From Formivibrio citricus (GTDB lineage: Bacteria > Pseudomonadota > Gammaproteobacteria > Burkholderiales > Chitinibacteraceae): DNA of 64,000 nt. Below are positions 19,838 to 29,410 of this stretch, in pieces. The position numbers were made by a program, and so were the translations under genes. The stretch is taken from the NCBI RefSeq assembly GCF_900115065.1, contig NZ_FOVE01000005.1:62001-126000 (forward strand), in the 5' to 3' direction. Position 1 is the stretch's first letter. Each line of letters opens with the position of its first letter. A model generated the notes under the pieces. The model saw nothing but the letters and a program-made list of their open reading frames with translations. It had not been told where the DNA came from and made no database searches.

Positions 19838-20962
19838 TTATTTCGTACCCAAGAGGGAGATGACACCCTTCTGGGTCTGCACCAGCCACTGGCCATTTAC
19901 CACTTGCGGGGCTGCGACAACGGCACCACGGGTCGCGTGCCGGGCAACAAAACTGCCATCTTCCGTATTGAGTACATGGAGATATCCAGCCTGATCGCCA
20001 ACCATCAGGTTGCGACCGATAACCGCCGGTCCGCTTACACCGCGGCCGTAGAGTTTTTCCTGGCGCCAGAGATTGCGACCGCTGCTGCGCTCGTAAGCCA
20101 CCACATAACCCTTGTCGTCGGTCACATAAACCGCTTTGTTGTCCATAAAGAGACCGTTCCAGCTCGATACTTCGCGCGACCAAACCAGGCTACCGCTCTG
20201 GGTGTTGAAACAACTCAAGCGCCCCTGGTAGGCGACGGCACAAACCATGGAACCATCCACCACCGGCGCAGCTACGACGTCAGCCACACGCTCCACCTCG
20301 GAAGCGCCGCGCGGTTGCGCTACCGCAGCCTCCCACAGCACCCGGCCTTCACGCAGCGAAAGCACGACCAGCTTGCCGCCGGCTTGACCATAGTAGACCA
20401 GGTCGCCAACCACGACGGGAGCCGCAAAGTTGCGCAAAACCAATGCAGGTTGCTGACGGGAATAAGTCCACTTGAGCGCGCCATCCGCAGCGGCAAATGC
20501 CGTCAGGCGGCCATCGCCGCTACGCACCAGCACCAAGCCGCCCGCGATGACCGGCGGAGCCATGATCTCGCTGGATGTACGTGCCTGCCAAACCTGCTTG
20601 CCCTGAAGATCGAAAGCCAGCACTTCGCCCTTGACCGTACCGGCCACCAGCAACTTCTCGCCCAGCCCTACGCCGCCGGCAGCCGGATTCGGCAGGGTTG
20701 CGCTCCAGCGCTCTGCCCCGGTCGCCAGATTCAACAGGGAAACCTTCTTCTCGCCGTTTTGCACGGCAACCAGTTCACCAAACAGTGCCGGCTGAAGGCG
20801 CGCGCTGGCAGCACTTCCCAGTGACTGCCGCCAGGCTTCGGTCAACGTGAACTTGTTCTGCACAACAGGAAGCGGCGAAGGAACAGGCACATTGCTTTTC
20901 GGTCCGCACCCGGCCAGCAGGGCGGCCAGCAAGGCGCCGGCAAATAGCGAGGAAGTTTTCAT
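19838..20962 (-). CDS. bamB: Outer-membrane assembly lipoprotein BamB
   Basis: A 374-residue lipoprotein of the Bam complex. The signal peptide ends in the lipobox LLAGC with the lipidated Cys at residue 19. The rest is a beta-propeller built of PQQ/WD-like repeats (for example [53 protein letters not shown]). It scaffolds BamA on the periplasmic side of the outer membrane. Lies one base after yfgM and 8 bp before der. Confidence 0.96.
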   Translation of the reverse strand: MKTSSLFAGALLAALLAGCGPKSNVPVPSPLPVVQNKFTLTEAWRQSLGSAASARLQPALFGELVAVQNGEKKVSLLNLATGAERWSATLPNPAAGGVGLGEKLLVAGTVKGEVLAFDLQGKQVWQARTSSEIMAPPVIAGGLVLVRSGDGRLTAFAAADGALKWTYSRQQPALVLRNFAAPVVVGDLVYYGQAGGKLVVLSLREGRVLWEAAVAQPRGASEVERVADVVAAPVVDGSMVCAVAYQGRLSCFNTQSGSLVWSREVSSWNGLFMDNKAVYVTDDKGYVVAYERSSGRNLWRQEKLYGRGVSGPAVIGRNLMVGDQAGYLHVLNTEDGSFVARHATRGAVVAAPQVVNGQWLVQTQKGVISLLGTK

Positions 20963-20963
20963 G

Positions 20964-21590
20964 TCAGCGGCTCCCGAGCGATTCCAGCTTCATCTCGACG
21001 AACTTGTAATTCGGCGCATCTTTCTTCAACTTGGCCAAGGACTGCTTGTAGGCCTCCTGTGCGCCAGCGATATCGTTCTTGAGCGCAAGCACGTCGCCGC
21101 GCGTTTCGGCAAACATCGCGCCGAAGCTTTGCTCCTCGGGCGACTTGAGTTGCGCCAGTGCCTCGTCGAGCTTGTTCTCGTCCATCAGGACATTGGCCAA
21201 GCGGATTCGCGCCATGTCACGCAGACTGGCTTCGCGGGCATTGCTCACCACCCACTCCAACTCAGTTTTCGCCCCTGCCAAATCTTTCTTTGCGAACGCA
21301 GCGCCAGCGGCCAGCAACGCAGCTCGTGCCGCATAGGCAGTGCGCACATAGTCCTTTTTCAGTTCGGCAACCGGCGCCTTGAGTTTTTCCGTATCGCCAC
21401 CGGCTTTTTCAGCCTTGGCATAGACCGCAGCCGCATTGAGCGAGCGGCTCTTTTCCCATGTCTGCCAACCCTTCGAGCCGGCAAAGGCCACCGCCCCGAC
21501 AACCAGCGCCAGCGCGATATAACGGCCGTAGTCGTGCCAAAAGGCCTTGAGTTCAGCGATCTGTTCCTGTTCCTGCAAATCGAATGCCAT
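20964..21590 (-). CDS. yfgM: YfgM-like ancillary SecYEG translocon subunit
   Basis: A 208-residue inner-membrane protein with a short cytoplasmic N-terminus (MAFDLQEQEQIAELKAFW), one helix (ALALVVGAVAFAG) and a periplasmic TPR-like domain (LAGAKTELEWVV, KLDEALAQLKSPEEQSF, AGAQEAYKQSLAKL). E. coli YfgM links the Sec translocon to periplasmic chaperones. The position between hisS and bamB is the conserved one. Confidence 0.92.
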   Translation of the reverse strand: MAFDLQEQEQIAELKAFWHDYGRYIALALVVGAVAFAGSKGWQTWEKSRSLNAAAVYAKAEKAGGDTEKLKAPVAELKKDYVRTAYAARAALLAAGAAFAKKDLAGAKTELEWVVSNAREASLRDMARIRLANVLMDENKLDEALAQLKSPEEQSFGAMFAETRGDVLALKNDIAGAQEAYKQSLAKLKKDAPNYKFVEMKLESLGSR

Positions 21591-21627
21591 TGCGGCTTAC
21601 CCCCGTTTGGTTATCGTCATGCACGGC

Positions 21628-22893
21628 TCAGCCGCGCAGGTATTGTGCTATCTCGGCCAGTGGCAGCACGCTCTGCTGCCCTGCACCCTCACCCGTCAGG
21701 CGCTTGACCGCAGCCGTGCCGCTGGCGGCTTCCTCTTCACCGATGATGATGGCAAAGCGCGCCCCGCTGGCATCGGCCTTCTTGAACTGCGTCTTGAAGC
21801 TGCCACCACCGCAATGCAGCACGGCTTTCAACCCCGCAGTCCGCAAGGAGCAAGCCAATTTGAATGCCTGATGCGCCGCTCCTTCGCCCTGATGCACGAC
21901 GTAGGCATCCGGCACATCCGCCGGAATCGTCACACCTTGGGCTTCCATCAACAGCAGGATGCGTTCGATGCCGATTGCATAGCCCACGCCGGGACAAGGT
22001 TTGCCGCCCAATTGTTCGACGAGGCCATCATAACGCCCGCCAGCTGCAACCGTGGCTTGCGCACCCAACTGGTCAGTCGTCCACTCGAACACGGTACGGT
22101 TATAGTAATCGAGACCGCGCACCAGCCGCGGGTTCAGCTTGTACGAAATCCCCGCATCATCCAGCAAGGCGCAGACGGCGTCAAAGTGCGCGCGCGATTC
22201 CGCCCCCAGGAAGTCCGTGAGCTTGGGCGCCTTTTCGGCCATTTCCTGCATGGCGGGGTTCTTGGTATCCAGCACGCGCAAGGGATTGGCGTACATGCGG
22301 CGCTTGCCGTCCTCGTCGAGGATGTCCTGATGTTCTTCCAGATAGGCGATGAGTTCGGCACGGTGCTCGGCGCGCTCGGCCGGATCGCCGAGGGTGTTTA
22401 TTTCCAGCGTCATGCCGGTCAAACCCAGGCGGCACCAAAGATCGGACAGCATCACGATCATCTCGGCATCGATATCCGGGCTAAAGAACCCGAAAGCTTC
22501 CACGCCAAGCTGGTGGAACTGGCGATATCGGCCTTTTTGCGGGCGCTCGTGACGGAACATCGGGCCGGAGTACCACAGGCGCTGGGTCTGGTTGTAGAGG
22601 AGGCCGTGCTCGATACAAGCACGTACGCACCCTGCAGTGCCTTCCGGACGCAGGGTCAGTTGCTCGCCGTTGAGGCTGTCCTCGAACGTGTACATTTCCT
22701 TCTCGACAATGTCGGTATGCTCGCCGACACCGCGCACGAAGAGCGGGGTCGGCTCGACGATGGGTGTGCGCACCTGCTTGTAGCCATGCGCCGCGAGCCA
22801 TTCGCGGCTGACCGCTTCGAAGTGGAGCCAGGCCGGGGATGCATCCGGCAGCACATCGTTCATGCCGCGGACGCCTTGGATCATCTTGGTCAT
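21628..22893 (-). CDS. hisS: Histidine--tRNA ligase
   Basis: A 421-residue class II synthetase. Visible are the N-terminal [13 protein letters not shown], motif 2 ([19 protein letters not shown]), the histidine-specific [13 protein letters not shown], motif 3 (GGRYDGL ... [14 protein letters not shown]) and the C-terminal anticodon-binding domain (about 325-421), which HisZ lacks. Follows ispG by 8 bp. Confidence 0.98.
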   Translation of the reverse strand: MTKMIQGVRGMNDVLPDASPAWLHFEAVSREWLAAHGYKQVRTPIVEPTPLFVRGVGEHTDIVEKEMYTFEDSLNGEQLTLRPEGTAGCVRACIEHGLLYNQTQRLWYSGPMFRHERPQKGRYRQFHQLGVEAFGFFSPDIDAEMIVMLSDLWCRLGLTGMTLEINTLGDPAERAEHRAELIAYLEEHQDILDEDGKRRMYANPLRVLDTKNPAMQEMAEKAPKLTDFLGAESRAHFDAVCALLDDAGISYKLNPRLVRGLDYYNRTVFEWTTDQLGAQATVAAGGRYDGLVEQLGGKPCPGVGYAIGIERILLLMEAQGVTIPADVPDAYVVHQGEGAAHQAFKLACSLRTAGLKAVLHCGGGSFKTQFKKADASGARFAIIIGEEEAASGTAAVKRLTGEGAGQQSVLPLAEIAQYLRG

Positions 22894-22901
22894 TGTTCGG
22901 T

Positions 22902-24173
22902 TCAGATTTTCTTGAGTGGAATGGTTGCAGTTTCACGCCGCTTGGGGCCACCCTCGGCGTAGCGGGTTTTAACATAATCATCGACGATGGCCTGGAACTC
23001 CTCAGCCACTCGCTCGCCCTTGAGTGTCACGGTCTTTTCACCATCGACGTACACCGGGCAAACCGGCACCTCGCCCGTGCCGGGCAGGCTGATGCCGATG
23101 TCGGCAAGCTTGGATTCACCCGGCCCGTTAACCACGCAGCCCATAACGGCCACCTTGAGGTCTTCCACGCCGGGGTATTGCAGGCGCCAAAGCGGCATCT
23201 GCGTGCGCAGATAGGTCTGGATACTCTGAGCGAGCTCCTGAAATACGGTCGAAGTGGTACGACCGCAGCCGGGACAGGCCGTAACCAGCGGCGTAAACGA
23301 GCGCAGGCCCATGGTCTGCAATATTTCCTGCGCCACGATCACTTCACGAGTACGGTCACCGCCCGGCTCAGGCGTCAGCGAAACGCGGATCGTGTCGCCG
23401 ATGCCTTCTTGAAGCAGGACAGCCAGCGCCGCGGTCGAAGCCACGATACCCTTGCTGCCCATGCCGGCTTCGGTCAGCCCCAGATGCAGCGCGTATCGGC
23501 AACGCTTCGCGAGTTCGCGATAGACAGCAATCAGATCCTGCACATGCGAAACTTTGCACGACAGGATGATCTGCTCGGGACGCATACCCCAGCCGACGGC
23601 CTGTTCGGCCGAATCGAGCGCCGAGCGGATCAGGGCCTCGCGCATCACGGCCTCGACCGGTAGTGGTTCGGCAAGCTTTGCATTGTCATCCATCAGCTTG
23701 ACGACTAGCGACTGATCGAGCGAGCCCCAGTTCACGCCGATACGGACGGGCTTGTTGTGCTTGATTGCCTGCTCAATCATGAAACCGAATTTCTCGTCGC
23801 GCTTGGTGCCCTTGCCAACGTTACCGGGATTGATACGGTACTTGGCCAGCGCCTGCGCGCACTCCGGATAATCGCGCAGCAGACGGTCGCCATTGAAATG
23901 GAAATCACCCACCAGCGGCACGTCGCAGCCCATTTGATCGAGCCGGCTGCGGATATTGGCCACCTGCGCGGCGGCTTCGGGGCTGTTGACCGTGATGCGC
24001 ACGATCTCGGAACCAGCCTGCCAAAGCTCGTAAACCTGTTTGACCGTTGCCTCAAGATCGGCGGTATCGGTATTGGTCATGGACTGCACAAGCACCGGGT
24101 GTTCGCTACCGACCAGAAACTGGCCGATGCGTACCTGATGCGTGGCGCGGCGGGGAATCGGGGAAAAAGTCAT
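22902..24173 (-). CDS. ispG: 4-hydroxy-3-methylbut-2-enyl diphosphate synthase (flavodoxin)
   Basis: A 423-residue iron-sulfur enzyme of the methylerythritol phosphate route to isoprenoids. The TIM barrel starts at [20 protein letters not shown]. The [4Fe-4S] ligands are the Cys pair in [11 protein letters not shown] plus the Cys in [11 protein letters not shown]. Isoprenoids made here would feed both ubiquinone and the rhodoquinone implied by rquA. Located in the usual rodZ-ispG-hisS order. Confidence 0.97.
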   Translation of the reverse strand: MTFSPIPRRATHQVRIGQFLVGSEHPVLVQSMTNTDTADLEATVKQVYELWQAGSEIVRITVNSPEAAAQVANIRSRLDQMGCDVPLVGDFHFNGDRLLRDYPECAQALAKYRINPGNVGKGTKRDEKFGFMIEQAIKHNKPVRIGVNWGSLDQSLVVKLMDDNAKLAEPLPVEAVMREALIRSALDSAEQAVGWGMRPEQIILSCKVSHVQDLIAVYRELAKRCRYALHLGLTEAGMGSKGIVASTAALAVLLQEGIGDTIRVSLTPEPGGDRTREVIVAQEILQTMGLRSFTPLVTACPGCGRTTSTVFQELAQSIQTYLRTQMPLWRLQYPGVEDLKVAVMGCVVNGPGESKLADIGISLPGTGEVPVCPVYVDGEKTVTLKGERVAEEFQAIVDDYVKTRYAEGGPKRRETATIPLKKI

Positions 24174-24182
24174 GACGGTCCG

Positions 24183-25070
24183 TTACTTGAGTTCCAGCGT
24201 TGCCACGTCGGCACGCGTATGCGGTTCCAGATCCACGCGCTGGCCGCGGTAATAAAGTTGCGTTTTCGGCGCGTTACCGATCTTGATCCGTAGCGGTGGG
24301 CGGCCTGTCGCCGAGCGTTCGCCACGTGGCGCCACGAGTTGTTCGATCAGGACACGGCCGTCGGCATCAACCACCTGAACCCAGCTGCTCGACTCTGTCG
24401 TCTGCACCCGGATCAACTCGCCGGCGGTTGCCTCAGTTACCGCGGCAGTATTCTTGTCTTCAACAGGAGCGGAAGCCGGCAAGGCCGGCGGTGCCGGAAT
24501 ATCGGCAGCAGGAACGGAAGCAGCCTGCAGCGGAACGACTGGTGAAGCAACAGGAATTGCGCTTGATTGAACAGGGGACTCAATGCTCCCGCGTTCCTGG
24601 AAGCGTGTGGCATCGCTCACAGCCACTTCCGGCGCGGCAGGTTTCTGGAGATACCAGAACACCCCCCCTACTCCGGCCAGCACGCCAAGAACCACAAATA
24701 CCCAGACCAACCAGGAAGAACCTGTCCGGCCCACCTCCATGCCTTTTTCATAGGCCGTGGCCTCGCTGACCGGCGGCATGGCGATTTGGACCCGCTCCTG
24801 CGGCAGCGTTTGGGCAAGCTGCTCCAGCAGCAATTGGGGGTCGAGATCCAGACAGCGGGCATAGTTGCGCACAAAACCGCGAATGAAGGTATTACCCGGC
24901 AAGGAAGCAAAATCATCAGCCTCGAGCGCCATTATCTGGCGCTGTGAAAGCTTCAATTTTTCCGCCACTTCCGCCACAGACAAACCTTTGGCTTCGCGTG
25001 CTGCTCTGAGCATTGCGCCGGAGGAAAGCGGTGCCGGCTCGGCATCTTGTTGAGTTGAAATATCCGTCAT
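24183..25070 (-). CDS. rodZ: Cytoskeletal / cell-shape protein RodZ
   Basis: A 295-residue single-pass protein. A cytoplasmic helix-turn-helix domain (residues about 17-90, AAREAKGLSVAEVAEKLKLS and FIRGFVRNYARCLDLD) binds MreB. A helix follows at about 118-140, then an Ala/Pro-rich linker and a periplasmic beta domain (DUF4115-like, ESSSWVQVVDADGRVLIEQL). RodZ links MreB filaments to the wall-synthesis machinery. Lies between pilW and ispG as in most proteobacteria. Confidence 0.94.
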   Translation of the reverse strand: MTDISTQQDAEPAPLSSGAMLRAAREAKGLSVAEVAEKLKLSQRQIMALEADDFASLPGNTFIRGFVRNYARCLDLDPQLLLEQLAQTLPQERVQIAMPPVSEATAYEKGMEVGRTGSSWLVWVFVVLGVLAGVGGVFWYLQKPAAPEVAVSDATRFQERGSIESPVQSSAIPVASPVVPLQAASVPAADIPAPPALPASAPVEDKNTAAVTEATAGELIRVQTTESSSWVQVVDADGRVLIEQLVAPRGERSATGRPPLRIKIGNAPKTQLYYRGQRVDLEPHTRADVATLELK

Positions 25071-25081
25071 GATTCTTCTGG

Positions 25082-25831
25082 TTAGTATTGACCGGCAAGC
25101 AGGCGCGAAGCCTCAAGCGATTCCGGGTACAGGCGACGCAGTTGATCCGCATACTGCAACTCCCCCGGTCTATTGCCCAGTTTGCGCTCCACCCGAACGC
25201 CCAGCCACAGCACTTCCACCGGCGCCGGATTCTGTATTTTGACCAGTTCCATCAAATAGCGGCGGGACTCGGGGAGTTTTCCCTGGGCCAGCAGGATATT
25301 GGCCAACGACAGTTTGGCCAGGGCATTCTCGGGGCGATAACGCAAAGCACGTTCGAAATATCCTTGCGCTTCCTTCTGCTGACCGGCCTTTTCCGCACAC
25401 ACGCCAGCCGCTACGAGCGTTTTGTCGGGTACTGGATACAGTGGATTTTTCAGGGCGGCCATGTATTCGGCAATACCGGCCGAGGTCTCTCCGCGCTCGC
25501 ACAGGAAATAGCCGTAATTGTGATGAATATCGGAATCAGCGGGCGCCAAAGCGGATGCCTGGCGGAAATAATCGCGCGCAGCGGAGTCCTCGCGCAGCTC
25601 CATGTTGATCAATGCCAGCATATTGTAGGCCGGAGCATATTTCGGATCGGCCACCACCGCTTTTCTGGCTTCTTCCATCGCCACGCCGAACTGGCGGCGC
25701 TTGAAATATTCCGCAGCCAGCTGGGTACGGATGTTGGCCCGTTCCTCAGACGACGTTTCCGCCTGTGCTGCCGGCAGCACAGCTGTCAGCGCCAGCATGG
25801 TCAACATCAATCGTTGCATCCATTTCATCAT
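25082..25831 (-). CDS. pilW: Type IV pilus biogenesis/stability protein PilW (PilF)
   Basis: A 249-residue periplasmic TPR protein that helps the PilQ secretin assemble. A signal peptide ends at about AAQA, followed by at least six TPR units (AAEYFKRRQFGVAMEEARKA, AYNMLALINMEL, HHNYGYFLCERGETSAGIAEY, ALAKLSLANILLAQGKLPES). Unlike P. aeruginosa PilF I see no lipobox cysteine, so it would be a soluble or otherwise attached form. The gene starts directly after the rlmN stop, with AGGGA as ribosome site inside the rlmN end. Confidence 0.9.
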   Translation of the reverse strand: MMKWMQRLMLTMLALTAVLPAAQAETSSEERANIRTQLAAEYFKRRQFGVAMEEARKAVVADPKYAPAYNMLALINMELREDSAARDYFRQASALAPADSDIHHNYGYFLCERGETSAGIAEYMAALKNPLYPVPDKTLVAAGVCAEKAGQQKEAQGYFERALRYRPENALAKLSLANILLAQGKLPESRRYLMELVKIQNPAPVEVLWLGVRVERKLGNRPGELQYADQLRRLYPESLEASRLLAGQY

Positions 25832-26968
25832 TCATTCCCTCTGCATCTTCAGGCTGATGGTCTGCACATCGCCCTCACGTCGTTCGCGGCGGCGAGTTCG
25901 ATCCTGAACCTTGCCGGCCAGTTGCCCGCACGCCGCATCGATATCGTCACCCCGCACCTTGCGCACGGTCACGACATAGCCTGCTTCGATCAGAATTTCA
26001 CGGAAAGCAAGGATAGCATCCTTGCCCGAACGCCGGTAAGGTGAACCCGGGAACGGATTGAATGGAATCAGGTTGAACTTGCACGACACATTGCGCACCA
26101 GGCGCGCCAGCTCCCGTGCATGCTCCGGCTGATCATTAACACCCGCCAGCAGGATGTATTCAAAAGTGATGAAATCGCGCGGCGCCTTCTCCAGGTAGCG
26201 CTGACAGGCAGCCAGCAACTCCTTGAGCGGATATTTTTTGTTGATCGGCACGATTTCATCGCGAATGCGGTCATTGGGCGCATGCAGGCTGACCGCAAGT
26301 GCAACAGGGCAATCTTCGCGCAGGCGATCCATCGCCGGCACCAGCCCCGATGTTGACAGCGTCACGCGCCGGCGAGACAGCCCGTAGGCATTGTCGTCCA
26401 GCATCAGCTTCAGCGCAGGGACGACGTTATCGTAGTTGGCGAGCGGCTCGCCCATGCCCATCAGAACCACATTGGAAACGATCCGGCCGTCTTCGTTGAC
26501 CGGGGTTCCCAAGCGTGCAGCTTCTGCATTCAGCCGGTTATTGGCCCACCAGAGCTGGCCGATGATCTCGCCCGTGGTCAGATTTCGATTGAACCCCTGC
26601 TGCGCCGTGGAACAGAAAGCGCAATCGAGCGCGCACCCCACCTGACTGGAAACACAAAGCGTTCCCCGGTCATCTTCGGGGATGAACACCGTTTCGACGC
26701 CGTTGGCCGCCCCGACATCCAGCAGCCACTTGTGTGTACCGTCAGCGGCCACCTGCTCTGCCAGCAAGCCGGGAATCGCCACCTCGGCAGTTTCAGAGAG
26801 TTTCTGGCGGAAAGACTTGGCGATATCGGTCATGGCCGAGAAGTCGGCCTCGCCGCGTTGATGGACCCACTTCAGCAGTTGTTTGGCGCGAAACGGCTTC
26901 TCGCCCATGCCGGCCACGAAGCGGGTCAGCGCATCGGCATCGAAATCGAGCAAATTGACGAGACTCAC
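25832..26968 (-). CDS. rlmN: Dual-specificity 23S rRNA / tRNA adenine-C2 methyltransferase RlmN
   Basis: A 378-residue radical-SAM enzyme that methylates A2503 of 23S rRNA and A37 of some tRNAs. The cluster motif CALDCAFC (C112, C116, C119) binds the [4Fe-4S]. [10 protein letters not shown] and the C-terminal [16 protein letters not shown], with its conserved Cys, are present. The start is GTG at 26968, overlapping the ndk stop (GTGA). Part of the ndk-rlmN-pilW unit. Confidence 0.97.
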   Translation of the reverse strand: MSLVNLLDFDADALTRFVAGMGEKPFRAKQLLKWVHQRGEADFSAMTDIAKSFRQKLSETAEVAIPGLLAEQVAADGTHKWLLDVGAANGVETVFIPEDDRGTLCVSSQVGCALDCAFCSTAQQGFNRNLTTGEIIGQLWWANNRLNAEAARLGTPVNEDGRIVSNVVLMGMGEPLANYDNVVPALKLMLDDNAYGLSRRRVTLSTSGLVPAMDRLREDCPVALAVSLHAPNDRIRDEIVPINKKYPLKELLAACQRYLEKAPRDFITFEYILLAGVNDQPEHARELARLVRNVSCKFNLIPFNPFPGSPYRRSGKDAILAFREILIEAGYVVTVRKVRGDDIDAACGQLAGKVQDRTRRRERREGDVQTISLKMQRE

Positions 26969-27390
26969 CGGGAATACACCTCGCTCTGCGGGAAGAACCA
27001 GGCAATCTCGATTGCGGCATTTTCCGGGCTGTCGGAACCATGCACGGCATTGGCTTCGATAGAAGAAGCAAAATCTGCACGCAGCGTGCCGGCTGCCGCC
27101 TTCTGCGGATCGGTCGCGCCCATCAGCTCGCGGTTCTTGAGAATCGCGTTTTCGCCTTCCAGCACCTGAATCATCACCGGCCCGGAAGTCATGAACTCAA
27201 CCAGGCTGTCAAAAAATGGTTTGCCCCGGTGCACGGCGTAAAAGCCTTCTGCCTCTGCCCGGGAAAGGTGTTTCATCCGGGCTGCAACAACGCGCAAACC
27301 GTTGGTTTCAAAACGGTCATAAATCTTGCCGACCAGATTTCTGGCCACAGCATCGGGTTTGACAATGGAAAGGGTTCGTTCGATTGTCAT
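26965..27390 (-). CDS. ndk: Nucleoside diphosphate kinase
   Basis: A 141-residue enzyme that balances NTP pools. The N-terminal [15 protein letters not shown] and the active site [11 protein letters not shown] with phospho-histidine H117 are visible. The start at 27390 gives the family length; a frame from 27441 would add a Cys-rich leader that the family lacks. It is the first gene of the long minus-strand block and diverges from the SPOR gene. Confidence 0.98.
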   Translation of the reverse strand: MTIERTLSIVKPDAVARNLVGKIYDRFETNGLRVVAARMKHLSRAEAEGFYAVHRGKPFFDSLVEFMTSGPVMIQVLEGENAILKNRELMGATDPQKAAAGTLRADFASSIEANAVHGSDSPENAAIEIAWFFPQSEVYSR

Positions 27391-27530
27391 GTCGCGCTCC
27401 GGGTCATTTGTGCATGCAATGCAGGTCGTTTGACACGCCAAGCCGCTAGTCCAGCTATACTTGGCAGGTTTCTTGCGGCATCATCCGCAAGCTAACCGTC
27501 GATTATATACCAAACCACCCGCAAAGCCCG

Positions 27531-28319
27531 ATGAACGACGCACTCGACCCTATCTTGCAACAGGAAGAACAACGCCGCCTTCGCACCCAGCTGATCTGGC
27601 GGCTGGGTATCGCTGTTGCACTGGTCGCCGGCGTTCTGGGTGTTTTGGCATGGCTCGACCAAGGCAAGGAAGCGCCGACCAAGATGACGGTCGCACAGCC
27701 GCGCGACGTACGAATCGCCCCCCGAGCCTCCGTGGCCGCTTCTGCACCCACTGCATCCGCGCCAATTGCAGCCGCGACAGCATCCACTCCGCAAGCCTCT
27801 GCACCGATCGCAGAAGCTTCAAAACCGGTTTCCCCGGTTCCAGCAGCCGCCAGCGCACCGGAGCCCGCAGCACAGACATCCCGGCCTCAGGTCGGTCAAC
27901 CCACCCCCCCCCCTTTCAAGACCCCCGCCGTTTCCGCACCGGCAAAGCCCGTTCCTCCCGGCACCGCTCGTTCCGCGCCACCGACGGAAGCCGTTAAACC
28001 CTTTTCGCCGGCCAAACCCGAAATACAGACACAAGGCACCGCCCGCCCCCTGCCGGAAAAGCAGGCACCGCGAGCAGGCGAACCCGCCGTCCGTTATCCC
28101 GCACCCGTCTCCACTCCCAATGGCTACACGGTTCAGGCTGGCGTATTCCTGCACTCTTCGAATGCGGAAAAATTATTGAAGCAGTTGCAAACGACAGGCG
28201 TTCCTGCTTACCTGGAAACCCGCGTGCAAATCGGCCCCTTCCGCAACAAGGCCGAGGCTGAAGCTGCAGTGCGCAAACTGCGGCAGGCCGGCATCGCACC
28301 TGTCCTGAAAACGAATTGA
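27531..28319 (+). CDS. SPOR-domain single-pass membrane protein
   Basis: A 262-residue protein. A cytoplasmic start (MNDALDPILQQEEQRRLRTQ) leads to one membrane helix (residues about 24-42), then a long Ala/Pro-rich periplasmic linker of low complexity (about 60-190), then a C-terminal SPOR domain (YTVQAGVFLHSSNAEKLLKQ ... VQIGPFRNKAEAEAAVRKLR). SPOR domains bind peptidoglycan lacking stem peptides at the septum, so it probably acts in division or wall remodelling. It resembles FtsN / DedD in layout but is not clearly either. Diverges from ndk. Confidence 0.88.
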   Translation: MNDALDPILQQEEQRRLRTQLIWRLGIAVALVAGVLGVLAWLDQGKEAPTKMTVAQPRDVRIAPRASVAASAPTASAPIAAATASTPQASAPIAEASKPVSPVPAAASAPEPAAQTSRPQVGQPTPPPFKTPAVSAPAKPVPPGTARSAPPTEAVKPFSPAKPEIQTQGTARPLPEKQAPRAGEPAVRYPAPVSTPNGYTVQAGVFLHSSNAEKLLKQLQTTGVPAYLETRVQIGPFRNKAEAEAAVRKLRQAGIAPVLKTN

Positions 28320-28421
28320 CCCCGCAACCACCCAGAGACACACAAAAACAACGGCATTATTACCAATCGGCTCTTGCTCATTTTTCGACCATGCCTGCCA
28401 TCGCGGATAAGGGTTTTCCAG

Positions 28422-28427
28422 TATAAT
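28422..28427 (+). promoter_or_regulatory. Candidate -10 box for rquA
   Basis: A perfect TATAAT 48 bp before the rquA ATG. No good -35 is present at 16-18 bp, which could fit an activator-dependent promoter, but no specific operator such as an FNR palindrome was recognised. Confidence 0.45.
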
Positions 28428-28474
28428 TCCGCGTTCTGCCGAACAACTGCACCAGCCAACTGGTATTTACGAGC

Positions 28475-29188
28475 ATGTCCGACAACACCCTGACCGCCGC
28501 CCCGACCACGGATTACTATTACGAAGGGGTTCCAGACTACATGACCGAAGTATACGACTGGGCCTACGTCAACCCCGAGCGTGTGCGCCAGCTCGACCAC
28601 AACATCGTGGTCAAGACGCTACTGTTCTGCAACGACCAGCGCCTCATGCGCGCCTATCTCAGGGAAATCGAACCCGGGATGCGTGTCTGGCAGGTTGCCC
28701 ACGTCTACGGTGACCTGGTTCGCCGTGCGGCAGAAAAAGCCGGCCCGCAGGGTGCATTCCACCTTACCGACATCACCCCGATCCAGGTCGAGCATGGCAA
28801 GAGAAAGCTGGCCGGTCTCCCTTGGGCCAAGGTTATCCGCCACGATGCAGGCACCTTTGTCGGCGAAGACGGCGATTACGACCTGATCTGCAGCTTCTTC
28901 CTGCTGCACGAAGTACCCGACGAGAAAAAACGTCAGATACTGAACAATCTGCTCGCCAGACTTCCGAAGGGGGGAAAGCTCGTGTTGGTCGATTACCATC
29001 GCCCGGCTTGGTGGCAACCCATTCGCCTGATCCTCAAGGTAGTCAACGCTTGGCTGGAACCGTTCGCGCAAGCCGTTTGGGATCACGAGCTATCCCATTT
29101 CGCAGACATGGCCGATGACTTCGACTGGAAAAAGCGTACGATTTTTGGCGGCGTCTATCAGATTGTCACCGTGCAGCACAAGCAGTAA
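28475..29188 (+). CDS. rquA: Rhodoquinone biosynthesis protein RquA
   Basis: A 237-residue methyltransferase-fold protein of the RquA type, which in bacteria converts ubiquinone to rhodoquinone by exchanging a methoxy for an amino group with SAM as amine donor (known from Rhodospirillum rubrum and others). The features fit RquA rather than UbiE/Coq5: the N-terminal VPDYMTEVYDWAYVNP, the SAM-binding segment VAHVYGD (residues 74-80) with Val-Tyr in place of the usual Gly-rich motif, FFLLHEVPDE (141-150) and DYHRP (173-177). Rhodoquinone feeds electrons to fumarate reductase in the absence of oxygen. Monocistronic, with TATAAT upstream and a strong terminator downstream. The call is from recalled family features, not a search. 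Confidence 0.85.
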   Translation: MSDNTLTAAPTTDYYYEGVPDYMTEVYDWAYVNPERVRQLDHNIVVKTLLFCNDQRLMRAYLREIEPGMRVWQVAHVYGDLVRRAAEKAGPQGAFHLTDITPIQVEHGKRKLAGLPWAKVIRHDAGTFVGEDGDYDLICSFFLLHEVPDEKKRQILNNLLARLPKGGKLVLVDYHRPAWWQPIRLILKVVNAWLEPFAQAVWDHELSHFADMADDFDWKKRTIFGGVYQIVTVQHKQ

Positions 29189-29216
29189 CCGGCACTCCGA
29201 TACTGCTCCGCTCCAC

Positions 29217-29248
29217 AAAACCCCGCCTCCTTTCAAGGCGGGGTTTTT
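29217..29248 (+). terminator. Intrinsic terminator of rquA
   Basis: AAAACCCCGCC and GGCGGGGTTTTT make an 11-bp stem with a 9-nt loop and a T-run, 28 bp after the rquA stop. Confidence 0.9.
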
Positions 29249-29410
29249 GCATGAATTTACACAGTTGGCTGTTGCGCTTGCTTTTTGAATTCGCGAATCA
29301 TGCTTTGTCATCCCGGCACAAGCCAAACATTGACCGGATCAATAATGAACAGCAGCAGTTTTACGCCTAACATCAAATTTTCAGGGCGTTACTGAACAAA
29401 GGGGTCGACC

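Noticed and set aside
28475-29188. UbiE/Coq5 ubiquinone methyltransferase as the identity of the 237-aa protein
   Set aside because: The Gly-rich SAM motif is missing and the RquA-type VYGD, FFLLHEVP and DYHRP motifs are present.
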